DNA of 64,000 nt, from assembly GCF_016132445.1 (NCBI RefSeq), contig NZ_CP046056.1, positions 62,001 through 126,000 on the forward strand, in the 5' to 3' direction. The notes below the pieces were generated by a model, which saw nothing but the letters and a program-made list of their open reading frames with translations, was not told the origin of the DNA and searched no databases. Shown here in pieces: positions 19,353-27,690 of this stretch (position 1 is its first letter; the number at the start of each line of letters is the position of its first letter). The position numbers were made by a program, and so were the translations under genes. Origin of the DNA: Venatoribacter cucullus. GTDB lineage: Bacteria > Pseudomonadota > Gammaproteobacteria > Pseudomonadales > Oceanobacteraceae.

Positions 19353-19987
19353 TTGCCTTTAAGAGCGGCGCGTTCCACTGCGATCAGATGGTCCACTACG
19401 CGCAGCATGGCTTCCATACCACCGGCGCTGCCGGAATCAACCACGTACTTACCTTGCACAATCAGCGCCGGAACGCCGTTGATGCCAAAGGCACGGATAC
19501 GCTGGTCGGCTTGCTTCATGCGGGTTTTTACCGCGAAGGATTCGTAGGCTTTATCAAAATCAGATTCGCTGACACCGGCCTTGCTGACCAGAAAATCACG
19601 CTGATCGCCACGGCTCAGCAGCGGCTGACGCTCAAGGTTGATGGCGCGGAAAATCGGCGTATGCATCTGTTCCAGCACGCCCAGCACATCGGCCACATGG
19701 TACAGCTGTGCGTGGGCAACCCAGGCGCGGCCGAACATGGCCGGCACGCCACTGAACTGTACATCAGCCGGCAGGGTTTTTTTCCACGGGGTAATCACAT
19801 CTTCTAAGCGGAAGCAGTGCGGGCAGCCGTACCAGAACGCTTCTTCAACGTGTACGCGGCCATCGGCAGGCACGGTAACGGCCTGGGGCAATACTTTGTA
19901 ATGTTGACCGGCCTGGAATTCTGCGTGGGCGGTGACCGAAAACAGCAGGGTGGCAGCGGCGAGCCACTGAATCAGCTTGGACAGCAT
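19349..19987 (-). CDS. dsbA: Periplasmic thiol:disulfide oxidoreductase DsbA
   Basis: A 212-aa DsbA with signal peptide ending SVTAHA and the redox motif CPHC in FWYGCPHCFRLE. The cis-proline loop is visible in GINGVPALIVQGKYV. It introduces disulfides into exported proteins. The length and motifs are typical. The stop overlaps the next gene (EEP hydrolase) by 4 bp. Upstream of its start, after a gap of about 125 bp that includes a terminator, lie the cytochromes on the same strand. Confidence 0.96.
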   Translation of the reverse strand: MLSKLIQWLAAATLLFSVTAHAEFQAGQHYKVLPQAVTVPADGRVHVEEAFWYGCPHCFRLEDVITPWKKTLPADVQFSGVPAMFGRAWVAHAQLYHVADVLGVLEQMHTPIFRAINLERQPLLSRGDQRDFLVSKAGVSESDFDKAYESFAVKTRMKQADQRIRAFGINGVPALIVQGKYVVDSGSAGGMEAMLRVVDHLIAVERAALKGK

Positions 19988-20073
19988 GGATAACTCCGTC
20001 GGTTTGTTAAGTTGTTATTGGTCTGCATTCTTGCACAAAGGTTCAGAGCCGGCCACGACCGGAACGGCAGATG

Positions 20074-20100
20074 AAAAAAAAGCGGCCGAAGCCGCTTTTT
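20074..20100 (-). terminator. Rho-independent terminator after the cytochrome c4 gene
   Basis: Stem AAAAGCGGC / GCCGCTTTT with a short loop, flanked by A-run and T-run, so it could terminate on both strands. It lies just after the c4 stop codon and before dsbA on the minus strand, separating the two transcripts. Confidence 0.85.
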
Positions 20101-20112
20101 ATACTGCGTGAA

Positions 20113-20718
20113 TTAACGCAGGCCTTCGATGTAAGACGCAACCGCTTCAATTTCGGTGGCGTGCATACGGTAGGCAATGTCACGCATCAGGCGGGTGTCA
20201 CCGTCGTTCTGACGCTCGTTCATGCTGAACTTGTTCAGCTGGGTTACGGTGTAGGTGGCATGCTGGCCAGCCAGGCGCGGGAACATAGCCGGTTCGATAC
20301 CATTACCGTTCGGACCATGACAGGCGATACAGGCCGGAATACCACGCTCTTCAATACCACCGCGGTAAACGCGCTGACCCAGTGCTACCAGTTCTTCTTT
20401 GGCGCCACCGGCACTGGGTGCCTGAGCGGCAAAGTAGGCAGAGATGTCGGCGATATCTTCATCGCTCAGACCGCTGACGAACGGCACCATCTCCGGCACG
20501 CTGCGACGACCATCACGGATATCCAGCATTTGTTTGACCAGGTAGCGCTCGCCCTGACCGGCAATTTTCGGGAAGGTCGGGGCCAGGCTGTTGCCGTCAG
20601 CACCGTGACAAGCGGCACAGGTTGCCGATTTTGCTTTACCGGCTTCGGCGTCACCAGCGTGAGCAACGGACATCAGTCCGGCGGAAACGATCAGGCTAAT
20701 CAACAGGTTTTTCATCAT
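20113..20718 (-). CDS. Dihaem cytochrome c4
   Basis: A 201-aa exported c-type cytochrome with signal peptide ending SVAHA and two CxxCH haem sites: CAACH in the N-terminal half and CIACH in the C-terminal half. Each half has its own axial Met region (SVPEMVPFVSGL; a second in DTRLMRDIAYRMHA). This is the two-domain architecture of cytochrome c4, which carries electrons to terminal oxidases. Cytochrome c5 follows the same orientation just upstream, and the pair sits next to engB and dsbA as in pseudomonads. DsbA next door may help the CxxCH thiols during maturation, but that is inference. Confidence 0.94.
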   Translation of the reverse strand: MMKNLLISLIVSAGLMSVAHAGDAEAGKAKSATCAACHGADGNSLAPTFPKIAGQGERYLVKQMLDIRDGRRSVPEMVPFVSGLSDEDIADISAYFAAQAPSAGGAKEELVALGQRVYRGGIEERGIPACIACHGPNGNGIEPAMFPRLAGQHATYTVTQLNKFSMNERQNDGDTRLMRDIAYRMHATEIEAVASYIEGLR

Positions 20719-20764
20719 CAGGTCCAGGTTATAGGTGAATTCTTTGACTACAGCAGGGCCCGGC

Positions 20765-21061
20765 TTATTTCGGCGCGGCCATGTAGTTGATCAGTTGTTG
20801 GTACTGGTCGGCGGTACAATCCATGCACAGGCCGCGCGGGGGCATCGCATTCAGACCGTTGGTTACGCTGCTTACCAGTGTCGCCATCCCTTTGGCCAGA
20901 CGTGGTTCCCAGGCGGCTTTGTCAAAGGACTTCGGCGCGCCGGCGACGGCATTGGCGTGGCATACGCTGCACGACTGCTGGTACTTCGCAGCCACATCAA
21001 AGGCCTGTGCATGAGTGCTTAACGCTGCCAGTACGGCAGCCATCACAGCCAGTTTTTTCAT
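20765..21061 (-). CDS. Monohaem cytochrome c5-like protein
   Basis: A 98-aa exported cytochrome. I chose the ATG at 21061 (MKKLAVMAAVLAALSTHAQA) because it gives a perfect signal peptide; the upstream in-frame start at 21112 adds a non-signal leader. The single haem site is CSVCH, and a later CMDC motif gives the extra disulfide seen in cytochrome c5. A likely axial Met lies in LNAMPPRG. It stands 46 bp upstream of c4 on the same strand, so the two are probably co-transcribed from a promoter shared back-to-back with engB. Confidence 0.9.
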   Translation of the reverse strand: MKKLAVMAAVLAALSTHAQAFDVAAKYQQSCSVCHANAVAGAPKSFDKAAWEPRLAKGMATLVSSVTNGLNAMPPRGLCMDCTADQYQQLINYMAAPK

Positions 21062-21195
21062 GGAATTCTCTCTGTCTGTTCCGGTTGGTAAACAGCTTGG
21101 TCCGGGATGCACGGCTCTGTGTTAGAATGGCGGCGTCATCCGCAAGGCTCGGCATTATATAACATTAATTTCCGGACGGTCATTACGTTTACCCC

Positions 21196-21852
21196 ATGTC
21201 TAACCATCAATCCTTGACCTATACCAAGACTCGCTTCCTCAAAAGTGCCGCCAAGCTGAGTCAGTGCCCGCCGGAAATCCTGCGTGAAGTCGCCTTTGCC
21301 GGCCGCTCCAATGCCGGTAAATCCAGTGCGCTTAACCGCCTGACCGGTAACAGTAAACTGGCGCGTACCAGTAAAACACCGGGACGCACCCAGTTAATTA
21401 ACTATTTCCAGATTGGCGAAGAACCGCTGGCGCTGGTTGACCTGCCCGGTTACGGCTTTGCCAAGGTACCGCTGGCCGTTAAAAACGAGTGGCAGAAAGA
21501 GCTGGATACCTACCTGACCCGCCGCGATGCGCTGGTGGGGCTGGTGTTGCTGATGGATATCCGCCACCCGCTGAAAGAATTCGATATGGCGATGGTGCGC
21601 TGGGCGCAACGCTCGCAGCTGCCGTTGCATATTCTGCTGACCAAGGCCGATAAGCTGAAACGTGGCCCGGCCAAAACCACCTTGCTGGATGTGCAGAAAG
21701 CCGTCGCCAGTCTGGGCGATCTGGTCAGTGTGCAGGTCTATTCGTCGCATAATGGCGAAGGGCTGCAATTATTGCAGCAGCGCCTCGACAGCTGGCTGTT
21801 GCCGGCAGCAGAGGATGAAGCCGAAGTCGCTGACCCTGCGGCCGCGGATTAA
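21196..21852 (+). CDS. engB: Ribosome biogenesis GTPase EngB (YihA/YsxC)
   Basis: A 218-aa TrmE-Era-EngA-like GTPase needed for 50S subunit assembly. G1 is GRSNAGKSS, the G2 region TSKTPGRTQ, G3 DLPGYG and G4 TKADK, with G5 near VQVYSSHNGEG. It ends in an acidic tail (EDEAEVADPAAAD), slightly longer than the E. coli protein. It is divergent from the cytochromes and is followed by a terminator and a probable small RNA. Confidence 0.97.
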   Translation: MSNHQSLTYTKTRFLKSAAKLSQCPPEILREVAFAGRSNAGKSSALNRLTGNSKLARTSKTPGRTQLINYFQIGEEPLALVDLPGYGFAKVPLAVKNEWQKELDTYLTRRDALVGLVLLMDIRHPLKEFDMAMVRWAQRSQLPLHILLTKADKLKRGPAKTTLLDVQKAVASLGDLVSVQVYSSHNGEGLQLLQQRLDSWLLPAAEDEAEVADPAAAD

Positions 21853-21900
21853 GTCGTTGCTTAATCAATCAAAGCTATAAAACCCGGCGTAGTCATTAAG

Positions 21901-21929
21901 AAAAATCACCACAGAGTTGGTGATTTTTT
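21901..21929 (+). terminator. Rho-independent terminator after engB
   Basis: Stem AAAAATCACC / GGTGATTTTTT with loop acagagtt ends in a T-run. It closes the engB transcript and sits directly upstream of the candidate small-RNA promoter. Confidence 0.9.
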
Positions 21930-21957
21930 CACCAGTTCAGAGATCAGAGGCTATAGT
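21928..21957 (+). promoter_or_regulatory. Candidate sigma-70 promoter of the small RNA
   Basis: A TATAGT -10 hexamer (21952-21957) with a weak -35-like TTCACC (21928-21933) at 18 bp spacing. It would start transcription near 21964, which fits the hairpins and terminator downstream. Confidence 0.5.
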
Positions 21958-21963
21958 CATTCT

Positions 21964-22082
21964 GGTCTGTGAACGATCCGGTTATCCGTCTCCGGCGTTT
22001 TTCAGACAGTTTCTTCGGTACTTCCCCAATGATCCGAAGTTGACCCGGTCGTTTGCCCCCAATGGCGACCGGGTCTTTTTTT
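21964..22082 (+). ncRNA. Candidate ErsA/Spot 42-like small RNA downstream of engB
   Basis: A region of about 119 nt with no credible gene, bounded by the TATAGT promoter and a very strong terminator: perfect 10-bp stem GACCCGGTCG / CGACCGGGTC at 22042-22075 followed by seven Ts. Between them, CTTCGG (22013-22018) pairs with CCGAAG (22034-22039), presenting a loop with TTCCCC, the complement of a ribosome site. Spot 42 of enterics and ErsA of P. aeruginosa are encoded in exactly this position, beside engB. I infer a homologue or functional analogue by synteny and structure, not by sequence comparison. Confidence 0.7.
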
Positions 22083-22097
22083 GTCTGGCGTTGTTGC

Positions 22098-22901
22098 TCA
22101 GCCGGCGCGCCGGCTCAGCCAGGGTTGCAGCAGCAGGCTTGCCACAAATAACGTCGTTGCGGCCACCACCACGCTGGGGCCGGCCGGCGTATCCCAGTGA
22201 AATGACGCCCACATCCCGATCAGTACCGCCAGCATGCCGCTGACACTTGCCAGCACGGCCATTTGCAGCGGGCTGCGGGCGCTGGCGCGGGCGCTGGCCG
22301 GCGGAATAATCAGCAACGCGCTGACCAGCAGAATTCCCACCACTTTCATTGCCAGTGCCACCAGTACCGCCAGCATCAGCAGCAGCAATAACTTCAGCCG
22401 TTGCACCGGGTAGCCGTCGATGGCGGCCAGTTCGGGGCTGACGGTAATGGCCAGCAGCGCCTGCCATTGCCAGATTAATAACCCGAGCAGTATGGCCCCG
22501 GCGCCGGCAATCCACAGCACATCCACGGTTTGTACCGCCAGCAGATCACCAAACAAATAGCCCATTAAGTCGACCCGGATGCCCTGGGTCAGGCTCAGGG
22601 TCACCAGGCCAATGGCCAGCGTGCTGTGCGACACAATGCCCAGCAACGTGTCGGACGATAGCCGTGCCCGCTGCTCCAGCGGCACCAGCAATAACGCCAG
22701 CAATAACGAGCCCAGAATCAGTGCCAGCGTCAGGTTGATATCGGTCAGTACGCCCAGGGTAATGCCCAACAGGGCACCGTGGGCGAGGGTGTCACCAAAG
22801 AAGGCCATACGCCGCCACACCACAAAACTGCCCAGCGGGCCGGCAATTAAGGCCAGCAACAAACCGGCGGCCAGTGGCATCAGCCACCATAAATCAATCA
22901 T
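22098..22901 (-). CDS. znuB: Zinc ABC transporter permease ZnuB
   Basis: A 267-aa membrane protein of the ABC-3 (metal) permease family with about eight hydrophobic segments and the motif GDTLAHGALLGI in the coupling region. The start at 22901 (MIDLWWLMPLAAG) is chosen because it begins the family homology. The frame stays open a further 123 bp upstream, overlapping znuC, as spurious His/Thr-rich sequence. The znuC stop overlaps this start by 8 bp, so the two are coupled. It forms the membrane channel of the Zn(II) importer with ZnuA and ZnuC. Confidence 0.96.
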   Translation of the reverse strand: MIDLWWLMPLAAGLLLALIAGPLGSFVVWRRMAFFGDTLAHGALLGITLGVLTDINLTLALILGSLLLALLLVPLEQRARLSSDTLLGIVSHSTLAIGLVTLSLTQGIRVDLMGYLFGDLLAVQTVDVLWIAGAGAILLGLLIWQWQALLAITVSPELAAIDGYPVQRLKLLLLLMLAVLVALAMKVVGILLVSALLIIPPASARASARSPLQMAVLASVSGMLAVLIGMWASFHWDTPAGPSVVVAATTLFVASLLLQPWLSRRAG

Positions 22902-23679
22902 GGCGAATGCCTCCGATAGCGGGCGGCGCCAGCGGTGAGGCGTGGCCGTGATCACCGGCACAGTGCTGGTGGTCGTGGTGGTGGGTGTAGTGGGCCAGCG
23001 GGGTTTTGTCCGGGCGGATACCAAACAGCTGAATATAGGCCGGGTTTATGGACACCTGATCCGGATGGCCGGAGCAGCACACATGGCCGTTCAGGCAGAT
23101 GACTTCGTCGGTGGCGGCCATCACCAGATGCAGGTCGTGGGACACCATTAAGACAGCGCAGCCCAGCTCATCCCGCAGTTGCGGAATCAACTGGTACAGC
23201 TCCATCTGGCCCTGCACATCCACCCCCTGCACCGGCTCGTCCAGCACCAACAGATCGGGTTGGGATAACAGCGCGCGCACCAGCAGGACGCGCTGCCATT
23301 CGCCGCCGGACAGGTCATGTACCGACTGTGGTGCTAAGGCGGTGATGTTCAGCCGTTGCAGCCAGTGCTGAATGGTGGCAGCGGTGGCGCCGCGGCTTAA
23401 CTGCAGAAACCCCTGCACGGTCAGCGGCATACGCTGATCCAGACTCAGACGTTGTGGCATATAGCCAATGCGCAAACCGGGCCGGCGTTCAATATGGCCG
23501 GAATCCACCGTTTCCAGCCCCAGCAACACCCGGATAAGGGTTGATTTGCCACAGCCGTTAGGGCCGATCAGGGTCATAATCTGACGGGGCTGTAAGGTCA
23601 GGCTGATGTTATCCAGCACGGTTTTGTGCTGACGTTTCAGGGTCAGATGATCGGCTTGCAGCAGCGCGGTGGTGTTCAT
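22894..23679 (-). CDS. znuC: Zinc ABC transporter ATPase ZnuC
   Basis: A 261-aa ATPase: Walker A GPNGCGKST, signature LSGGEWQRVLLVRALL, Walker B LLVLDEP and switch His in LMVSHDLH. The start at 23679 is fixed by its ATGA overlap with the zur stop. The C terminus carries a His-rich tail (HYTHHHDHQH and further His), a feature shared with several ZnuC proteins and possibly binding zinc. Together with znuB and zur it forms one minus-strand operon, zur-znuC-znuB. Confidence 0.96.
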   Translation of the reverse strand: MNTTALLQADHLTLKRQHKTVLDNISLTLQPRQIMTLIGPNGCGKSTLIRVLLGLETVDSGHIERRPGLRIGYMPQRLSLDQRMPLTVQGFLQLSRGATAATIQHWLQRLNITALAPQSVHDLSGGEWQRVLLVRALLSQPDLLVLDEPVQGVDVQGQMELYQLIPQLRDELGCAVLMVSHDLHLVMAATDEVICLNGHVCCSGHPDQVSINPAYIQLFGIRPDKTPLAHYTHHHDHQHCAGDHGHASPLAPPAIGGIRHD

Positions 23680-24152
23680 GCGGCGGCCTTGCAGGCCGGG
23701 CACAGCCCGGTCAGTTCAGTCATCTGCTGTTCTACGGTGACGCCCAGTGCGGCCTCGGCCTGGCGGGCAATCTGCTGCACCTGGGCCGGATCCAGCTCCT
23801 GCGCCTTGCCGCATTCACGACAGACGAAAAAGCAGCTGGGGTGTACTTCACCAGGGTGGGTACAGCCGATAAACGCATTGAGTGAACTGATGCGGTGCAC
23901 CAGGCCCAGCTCGAGCAGAAAATCCAGCGCCCGGTACACCGTGGGTGGTGCCGAGTTAAAGCCTTCGGCCGCCAGCTTGGGCAGCAGATCGTAGGCACCG
24001 ACCGGCTTGTGGTTGGCCCACACCAGCTCCAGCACCCGCTGGCGGATGGGTGTCAGGCGCGCCCCCTGAGCGCTGCACAGGGCCTGCGCCCGCTCCAGTG
24101 CTGAATGTACGCAGGCATGATGGTCGTGACTTTTATAGATGTTCTGAGTCAT
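23676..24152 (-). CDS. zur: Zinc uptake regulator Zur
   Basis: A 158-aa Fur-family repressor: a winged helix (TPIRQRVLELVWANHKPVGA, then APPTVYRALDFL) and a dimerisation domain with HPSCFFVCRECG and a C-terminal CPAC, the four Cys of the structural zinc site. The N terminus has an unusual His cluster (KSHDHHACVH). It heads the zur-znuC-znuB operon and diverges from znuA, with a Zur-like operator between them, so it likely represses both transcripts when zinc is plentiful and also itself. Confidence 0.95.
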   Translation of the reverse strand: MTQNIYKSHDHHACVHSALERAQALCSAQGARLTPIRQRVLELVWANHKPVGAYDLLPKLAAEGFNSAPPTVYRALDFLLELGLVHRISSLNAFIGCTHPGEVHPSCFFVCRECGKAQELDPAQVQQIARQAEAALGVTVEQQMTELTGLCPACKAAA

Positions 24153-24165
24153 GGCGAAAGCCTTA

Positions 24166-24180
24166 GGTTATAATGTTGCA
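24166..24180. promoter_or_regulatory. Candidate Zur operator between zur and znuA
   Basis: GGTTATAATGTTGCA matches the core of the gammaproteobacterial Zur box (TGTTATAATATAACA) at 12 of 15 positions and lies in the 55-bp gap between the divergent starts of zur and znuA. One site could serve both promoters. Confidence 0.65.
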
Positions 24181-24207
24181 ATTTTACGCCAGGAGTCGCC
24201 GGATACA

Positions 24208-25161
24208 ATGAAGAATTTCAGCTTAATGATCGGAGCGGTCTGTGGTTGTCTGCTGGCCGTCTTGCCGGTGCAGGCTGCCGACCAGGATCTTCAGGTACTG
24301 GCCAGTGTGCATCCGCTTGGTCTGGTGGCGGCGTCGGTGGTACCGGAGCCGCAGTTGCAGGTGTTGTTGCCGCTGGGGATGACGCCGCACGATTTCAGCC
24401 TGAAACCATCCGATATTGAACGCATCCGCCAGGCCGATGTGGTGCTGTGGAGCGGTGCCGTGGCGGAGCCTTATCTGAGTGGTTTCGTGGGGCGCTGGCC
24501 GCAACAGGTGTGGATTGATGCGTCCGCCGGCCAGCAGCCGGCCGCTGACGTCACTCATGCTGCCGCCCATGATGACCATGAGCACAACGACCATGATCAC
24601 AACGCTCATCAGCCTGATGAACAGCACAACGACCATGAGCCTGCCGGGCAGGAACAGCATGCCCATCACCACGATGGTTTTGCCGACCCGCACTGGTGGC
24701 TGAACCCGCAGCGCATGATTCACACCCAGCAGCAGCTGGCGGCGGCGTTGCAGCAGGACGCCAGCCCCTTTGCCGCGGCAGTAACCCAACAGCTGGCCGC
24801 TTCGGCGCGGGTACTGGAACCGTTGCAGGACCGCGGCTTCTTTGTGTTTCACCGCGCCTGGGATCACTGGGTCGAGCAATTTGGCCTGAATCAGGTGGGC
24901 GCCTTTACCCTGTCGCCGGAATACAAACCCGGTGCCCGCACTCTGCAAAGCATGCGCGCGCAGTTGCAGCGCGGCGAGGTGGTCTGTGTGTTCAGTGAGC
25001 CGGAATTTTCCCCGGCGCTGGTGGATGCGGTGGTGAAGGGCTTAGCGGTTAAGCGCGCCGAGCTGGACCCGCTGGCGCAGCATATTCCCATCGGTGCCGA
25101 TGGTTATGTGCGCTATCTGGCCGATCTGACCGGGCGCTTTGCCACCTGCCTTAAGCCCTGA
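24208..25161 (+). CDS. znuA: Zinc-binding periplasmic protein ZnuA
   Basis: A 317-aa cluster A-I solute-binding protein that hands Zn(II) to ZnuBC. The ATG at 24208 gives a signal peptide ending LPVQAA. An earlier in-frame ATG at 24151 would overlap zur and the operator. Zinc ligands expected from the family are visible: His in SVHPLGLV, His in FADPHWWLNP, His in FFVFHRAWDHW and acidic residues near SEPEFSP. A long charged loop of about 40 residues very rich in His/Asp (DDHEHNDHDHNAHQ and more), typical of ZnuA, sits before the second ligand. Confidence 0.96.
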   Translation: MKNFSLMIGAVCGCLLAVLPVQAADQDLQVLASVHPLGLVAASVVPEPQLQVLLPLGMTPHDFSLKPSDIERIRQADVVLWSGAVAEPYLSGFVGRWPQQVWIDASAGQQPAADVTHAAAHDDHEHNDHDHNAHQPDEQHNDHEPAGQEQHAHHHDGFADPHWWLNPQRMIHTQQQLAAALQQDASPFAAAVTQQLAASARVLEPLQDRGFFVFHRAWDHWVEQFGLNQVGAFTLSPEYKPGARTLQSMRAQLQRGEVVCVFSEPEFSPALVDAVVKGLAVKRAELDPLAQHIPIGADGYVRYLADLTGRFATCLKP

Positions 25162-25252
25162 TATTCCCACCCGGAAACGGGCGGCGGTAGACAGCCGGTC
25201 TGCCGCCATTACAATAAGCCCCCAATTTTTCAGTCTGCATGGAAACCCTGCT

Positions 25253-26620
25253 ATGACACTGGCCGTCGTTACCCTGGCTGCGGGCAAAGGCTCGCGGATG
25301 AAATCCGATCTTCCCAAAGTGCTGCACAAACTGGCCGGCAAGCCGATGCTGGCCCATGTACTGCACAGTGCGGCGCAGCTGCCGCAGGCGCGCCTGCATG
25401 TGGTAATTGGTCACGGTGCTGAAGCGGTGAAAGAGCAGATTACCGGTTTCCCGGTCAGCTGGGCGCTGCAGGCCGAGCAGAAAGGCACCGGCCATGCGGT
25501 GGCGATGGCGATACCGGAGGTGGCGACCGACGCCACCGTGCTGGTGCTGTACGGCGATGTGCCGCTGATCCGTACCGACACGCTGCAAAAACTGTTGGAT
25601 GAAACCCATGATGGCCATGCCCTGGCCCTGCTGACGGTGGAGCTGGCCGATCCGACCGGTTACGGCCGCATTGTGCGTGACGACGCCGGTAATATTCAGG
25701 CCATCGTCGAACACAAAGACGCCAGTGCCGAGCAGCACAAAATCCGTGAAGTGAACACCGGCATTCTGGCGGTATCGGCGCGGTTGCTGAATGAATGGCT
25801 GCCGAAGCTGTCGGCCAACAACGCTCAGGGCGAATACTATTTAACCGATATTATCGCCATGGCGGTGGACAACGGCGTGGCCGTGCGCGCCATTCATCCG
25901 CACGATGAACACGAAGTGCAGGGCGTGAACGACCGGTTGCAGCTGGCCGCGCTGGAGCGGGTGTATCAGCGTGGTCTGGCCGATGAACTGATGCGTGCCG
26001 GCGTGTCGCTGGCCGATCCGGCGCGCATTGATGTGCGCGGTTCGCTTAAGGTTGGCAGCGATGTGGTGATCGACGTTGGCTGTGTATTTGAAGGCGAGGT
26101 GGTGCTGGAAGACGGCGTGCACATCGGCCCGTACTGTGTGATCAAAAACAGCCGTATCGGTACCGGCACCGAAGTGGAAGCCTATTCCCATCTCGACGCC
26201 GCTGTTACCGCCGATGCTTGTCATATCGGCCCCTATGCGCGCCTGCGTCCGGGTGCCGATCTGCACACTGGCGCCAAGGTGGGCAACTTCTGTGAAGTGA
26301 AAAAGTCCGTTATTGGGACCGGTTCCAAGGTGAACCACCTGACCTACATCGGTGACGCCAGCATCGGCCGCAACGCCAACATCGGCGCCGGCACCATTAC
26401 CTGCAACTACGATGGCGTGAACAAGTTTAAAACCGAGATCGGCGATGAAGCCTTTATTGGTTCCAACTCATCCCTGGTGGCGCCGGTCAGCATTGGCGCC
26501 GGGGCGACCGTGGCGGCCGGTTCGGTGGTGACCAAAGATGTCGGCGCGGCCGAACTGGCGGTGGCGCGCGGCAAGCAGCGCAATGTCGAAGGCTGGCAGC
26601 GGCCGCAGAAGAAATCCTGA
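25253..26620 (+). CDS. glmU: Bifunctional UDP-GlcNAc pyrophosphorylase / GlcN-1-P acetyltransferase
   Basis: A 455-aa GlmU. The N-terminal pyrophosphorylase domain has LAAGKGSRMKSDLPKVLH and YGDVPL, and the C-terminal left-handed beta-helix has hexapeptide repeats (GPYARLRPG, GNFCEVKKS, GAGTITCNYDG). The start at 25253 begins the family sequence at MTLAVVTLAAG; the frame is open further upstream but overlaps the end of znuA. It completes the route to UDP-GlcNAc begun by glmS, which is encoded elsewhere in the window. A terminator follows. Confidence 0.97.
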   Translation: MTLAVVTLAAGKGSRMKSDLPKVLHKLAGKPMLAHVLHSAAQLPQARLHVVIGHGAEAVKEQITGFPVSWALQAEQKGTGHAVAMAIPEVATDATVLVLYGDVPLIRTDTLQKLLDETHDGHALALLTVELADPTGYGRIVRDDAGNIQAIVEHKDASAEQHKIREVNTGILAVSARLLNEWLPKLSANNAQGEYYLTDIIAMAVDNGVAVRAIHPHDEHEVQGVNDRLQLAALERVYQRGLADELMRAGVSLADPARIDVRGSLKVGSDVVIDVGCVFEGEVVLEDGVHIGPYCVIKNSRIGTGTEVEAYSHLDAAVTADACHIGPYARLRPGADLHTGAKVGNFCEVKKSVIGTGSKVNHLTYIGDASIGRNANIGAGTITCNYDGVNKFKTEIGDEAFIGSNSSLVAPVSIGAGATVAAGSVVTKDVGAAELAVARGKQRNVEGWQRPQKKS

Positions 26621-26627
26621 TGCTCAC

Positions 26628-26654
26628 AACCCGGCTGCTGTGGCGGCCGGGTTT
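26628..26654 (+). terminator. Terminator between glmU and lrgB
   Basis: Stem AACCCGGC / GCCGGGTT with loop tgctgtggcg, placed between converging glmU and lrgB. The T-run is short (TTT), so strength is moderate. Confidence 0.65.
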
Positions 26655-27339
26655 ATAAGATCAGCGGTAATACCACGGCATGCAAGGTGCCGGTTAAGGT
26701 CATGGCCATGGCGGAATAGGCCGACTGTTGCGCCCCCAGTTCCATGGCACGGCCGGTACCCACGGCGTGGGCGCAGGTGCCCAGTGCCAGCCCCAGTGCC
26801 TGGGGTTGGTCCAGCCGGGTTACTTTCAGTAAGGGCGGAATCATTAATGCGCCCAGCAAGCCGGTAATCATCACAAACACCGACGCCAGCGCCGGAATCC
26901 CGCCCACCTGTTCGCTCACCGCCACCGCCACCGGCGTGGTAATGGATTTGGTGTGCATGGTGGTGGTAATGGCGGCATCGCCAATCAGCCAGTGCGCCAG
27001 TGCGGCTGCCACTGCCACCGTAACCCCACTGCCGAGGCTGACGGCCAGTACGATGCGCACAATCTGTTTACGCATACTGTGCAGAAACTGGTACATCGGC
27101 ACTGCCAGCATCACCACCACCGGCCCCAGCATCTGGTGCAGATAGTCACCGCCCTGCATATAGGTGCTGAACGGCGTGCCGGTAACTTCCACCACCGTCA
27201 CCACCAGCGCAATGCCGGTGAGAATGGGCGGAATAAAGGCGCTGTTGCCACTCAGGCGGTAGACCTGCTGGCCCAGAATAAAGGCGCCAATGGTGAGGGT
27301 GGCCCAGAACAGGGGCAGCTGCAGCATGTCGTTGATCAT
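26653..27339 (-). CDS. lrgB: LrgB-family membrane protein (CidB/LrgB)
   Basis: A 228-aa membrane protein with about six or seven hydrophobic segments and the LrgB motif region HTKSITTPVAVAVSEQVGG. The ATG at 27339 overlaps the stop of lrgA by 4 bp (ATGA). The frame is open much further upstream, but that leader is Arg/Pro-rich sequence antisense to lrgA and not protein-like. LrgAB/CidAB pairs are holin-like proteins linked to murein hydrolase control and to pyruvate/lactate or glycolate transport. Which role applies here is unknown. Confidence 0.92.
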   Translation of the reverse strand: MINDMLQLPLFWATLTIGAFILGQQVYRLSGNSAFIPPILTGIALVVTVVEVTGTPFSTYMQGGDYLHQMLGPVVVMLAVPMYQFLHSMRKQIVRIVLAVSLGSGVTVAVAAALAHWLIGDAAITTTMHTKSITTPVAVAVSEQVGGIPALASVFVMITGLLGALMIPPLLKVTRLDQPQALGLALGTCAHAVGTGRAMELGAQQSAYSAMAMTLTGTLHAVVLPLIL

Positions 27340-27671
27340 AAGCCGGCTTTGCTCCCTTTCATGATCCAGGCGCACAGCAGCGCGCCGGGAATCAGGCTGA
27401 TGGCCAGAATACCCAGCAGCAGCAGACCATGTTCCTGCAGCAAGGCTTTCTGAGTCACCACGCCGACACTGACGGGAATAATAAACAACGGTAATAGCGG
27501 CGCCAGGGTCTGGCTGATGGACGCCAGGCTGGCAGGGATTTTGCCGCGCAGGATCAGGCTGATCAGCAGCAGTAACATGCCCAGAATGGAACCGGGCAGC
27601 GGCAGGCTGAAGGCACTTTGCAGCAGCGTACCGAGCAACAGAAAAAACAGCAGGACAAGGAGGCCGGCCAT
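27336..27671 (-). CDS. lrgA: LrgA/CidA-family membrane protein
   Basis: A 111-aa protein with about four membrane helices and the family signature PLPGSILGMLLL near the N terminus. The short hydrophilic C terminus is usual for the holin-like partner. It precedes lrgB with an ATGA overlap and starts 20 bp after a tRNA-Leu gene on the same strand, so the operon may be read from the tRNA promoter or from one inside this gap. Confidence 0.9.
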   Translation of the reverse strand: MAGLLVLLFFLLLGTLLQSAFSLPLPGSILGMLLLLISLILRGKIPASLASISQTLAPLLPLFIIPVSVGVVTQKALLQEHGLLLLGILAISLIPGALLCAWIMKGSKAGL

Positions 27672-27690
27672 GGGTCTGCTCCTGTAATGA

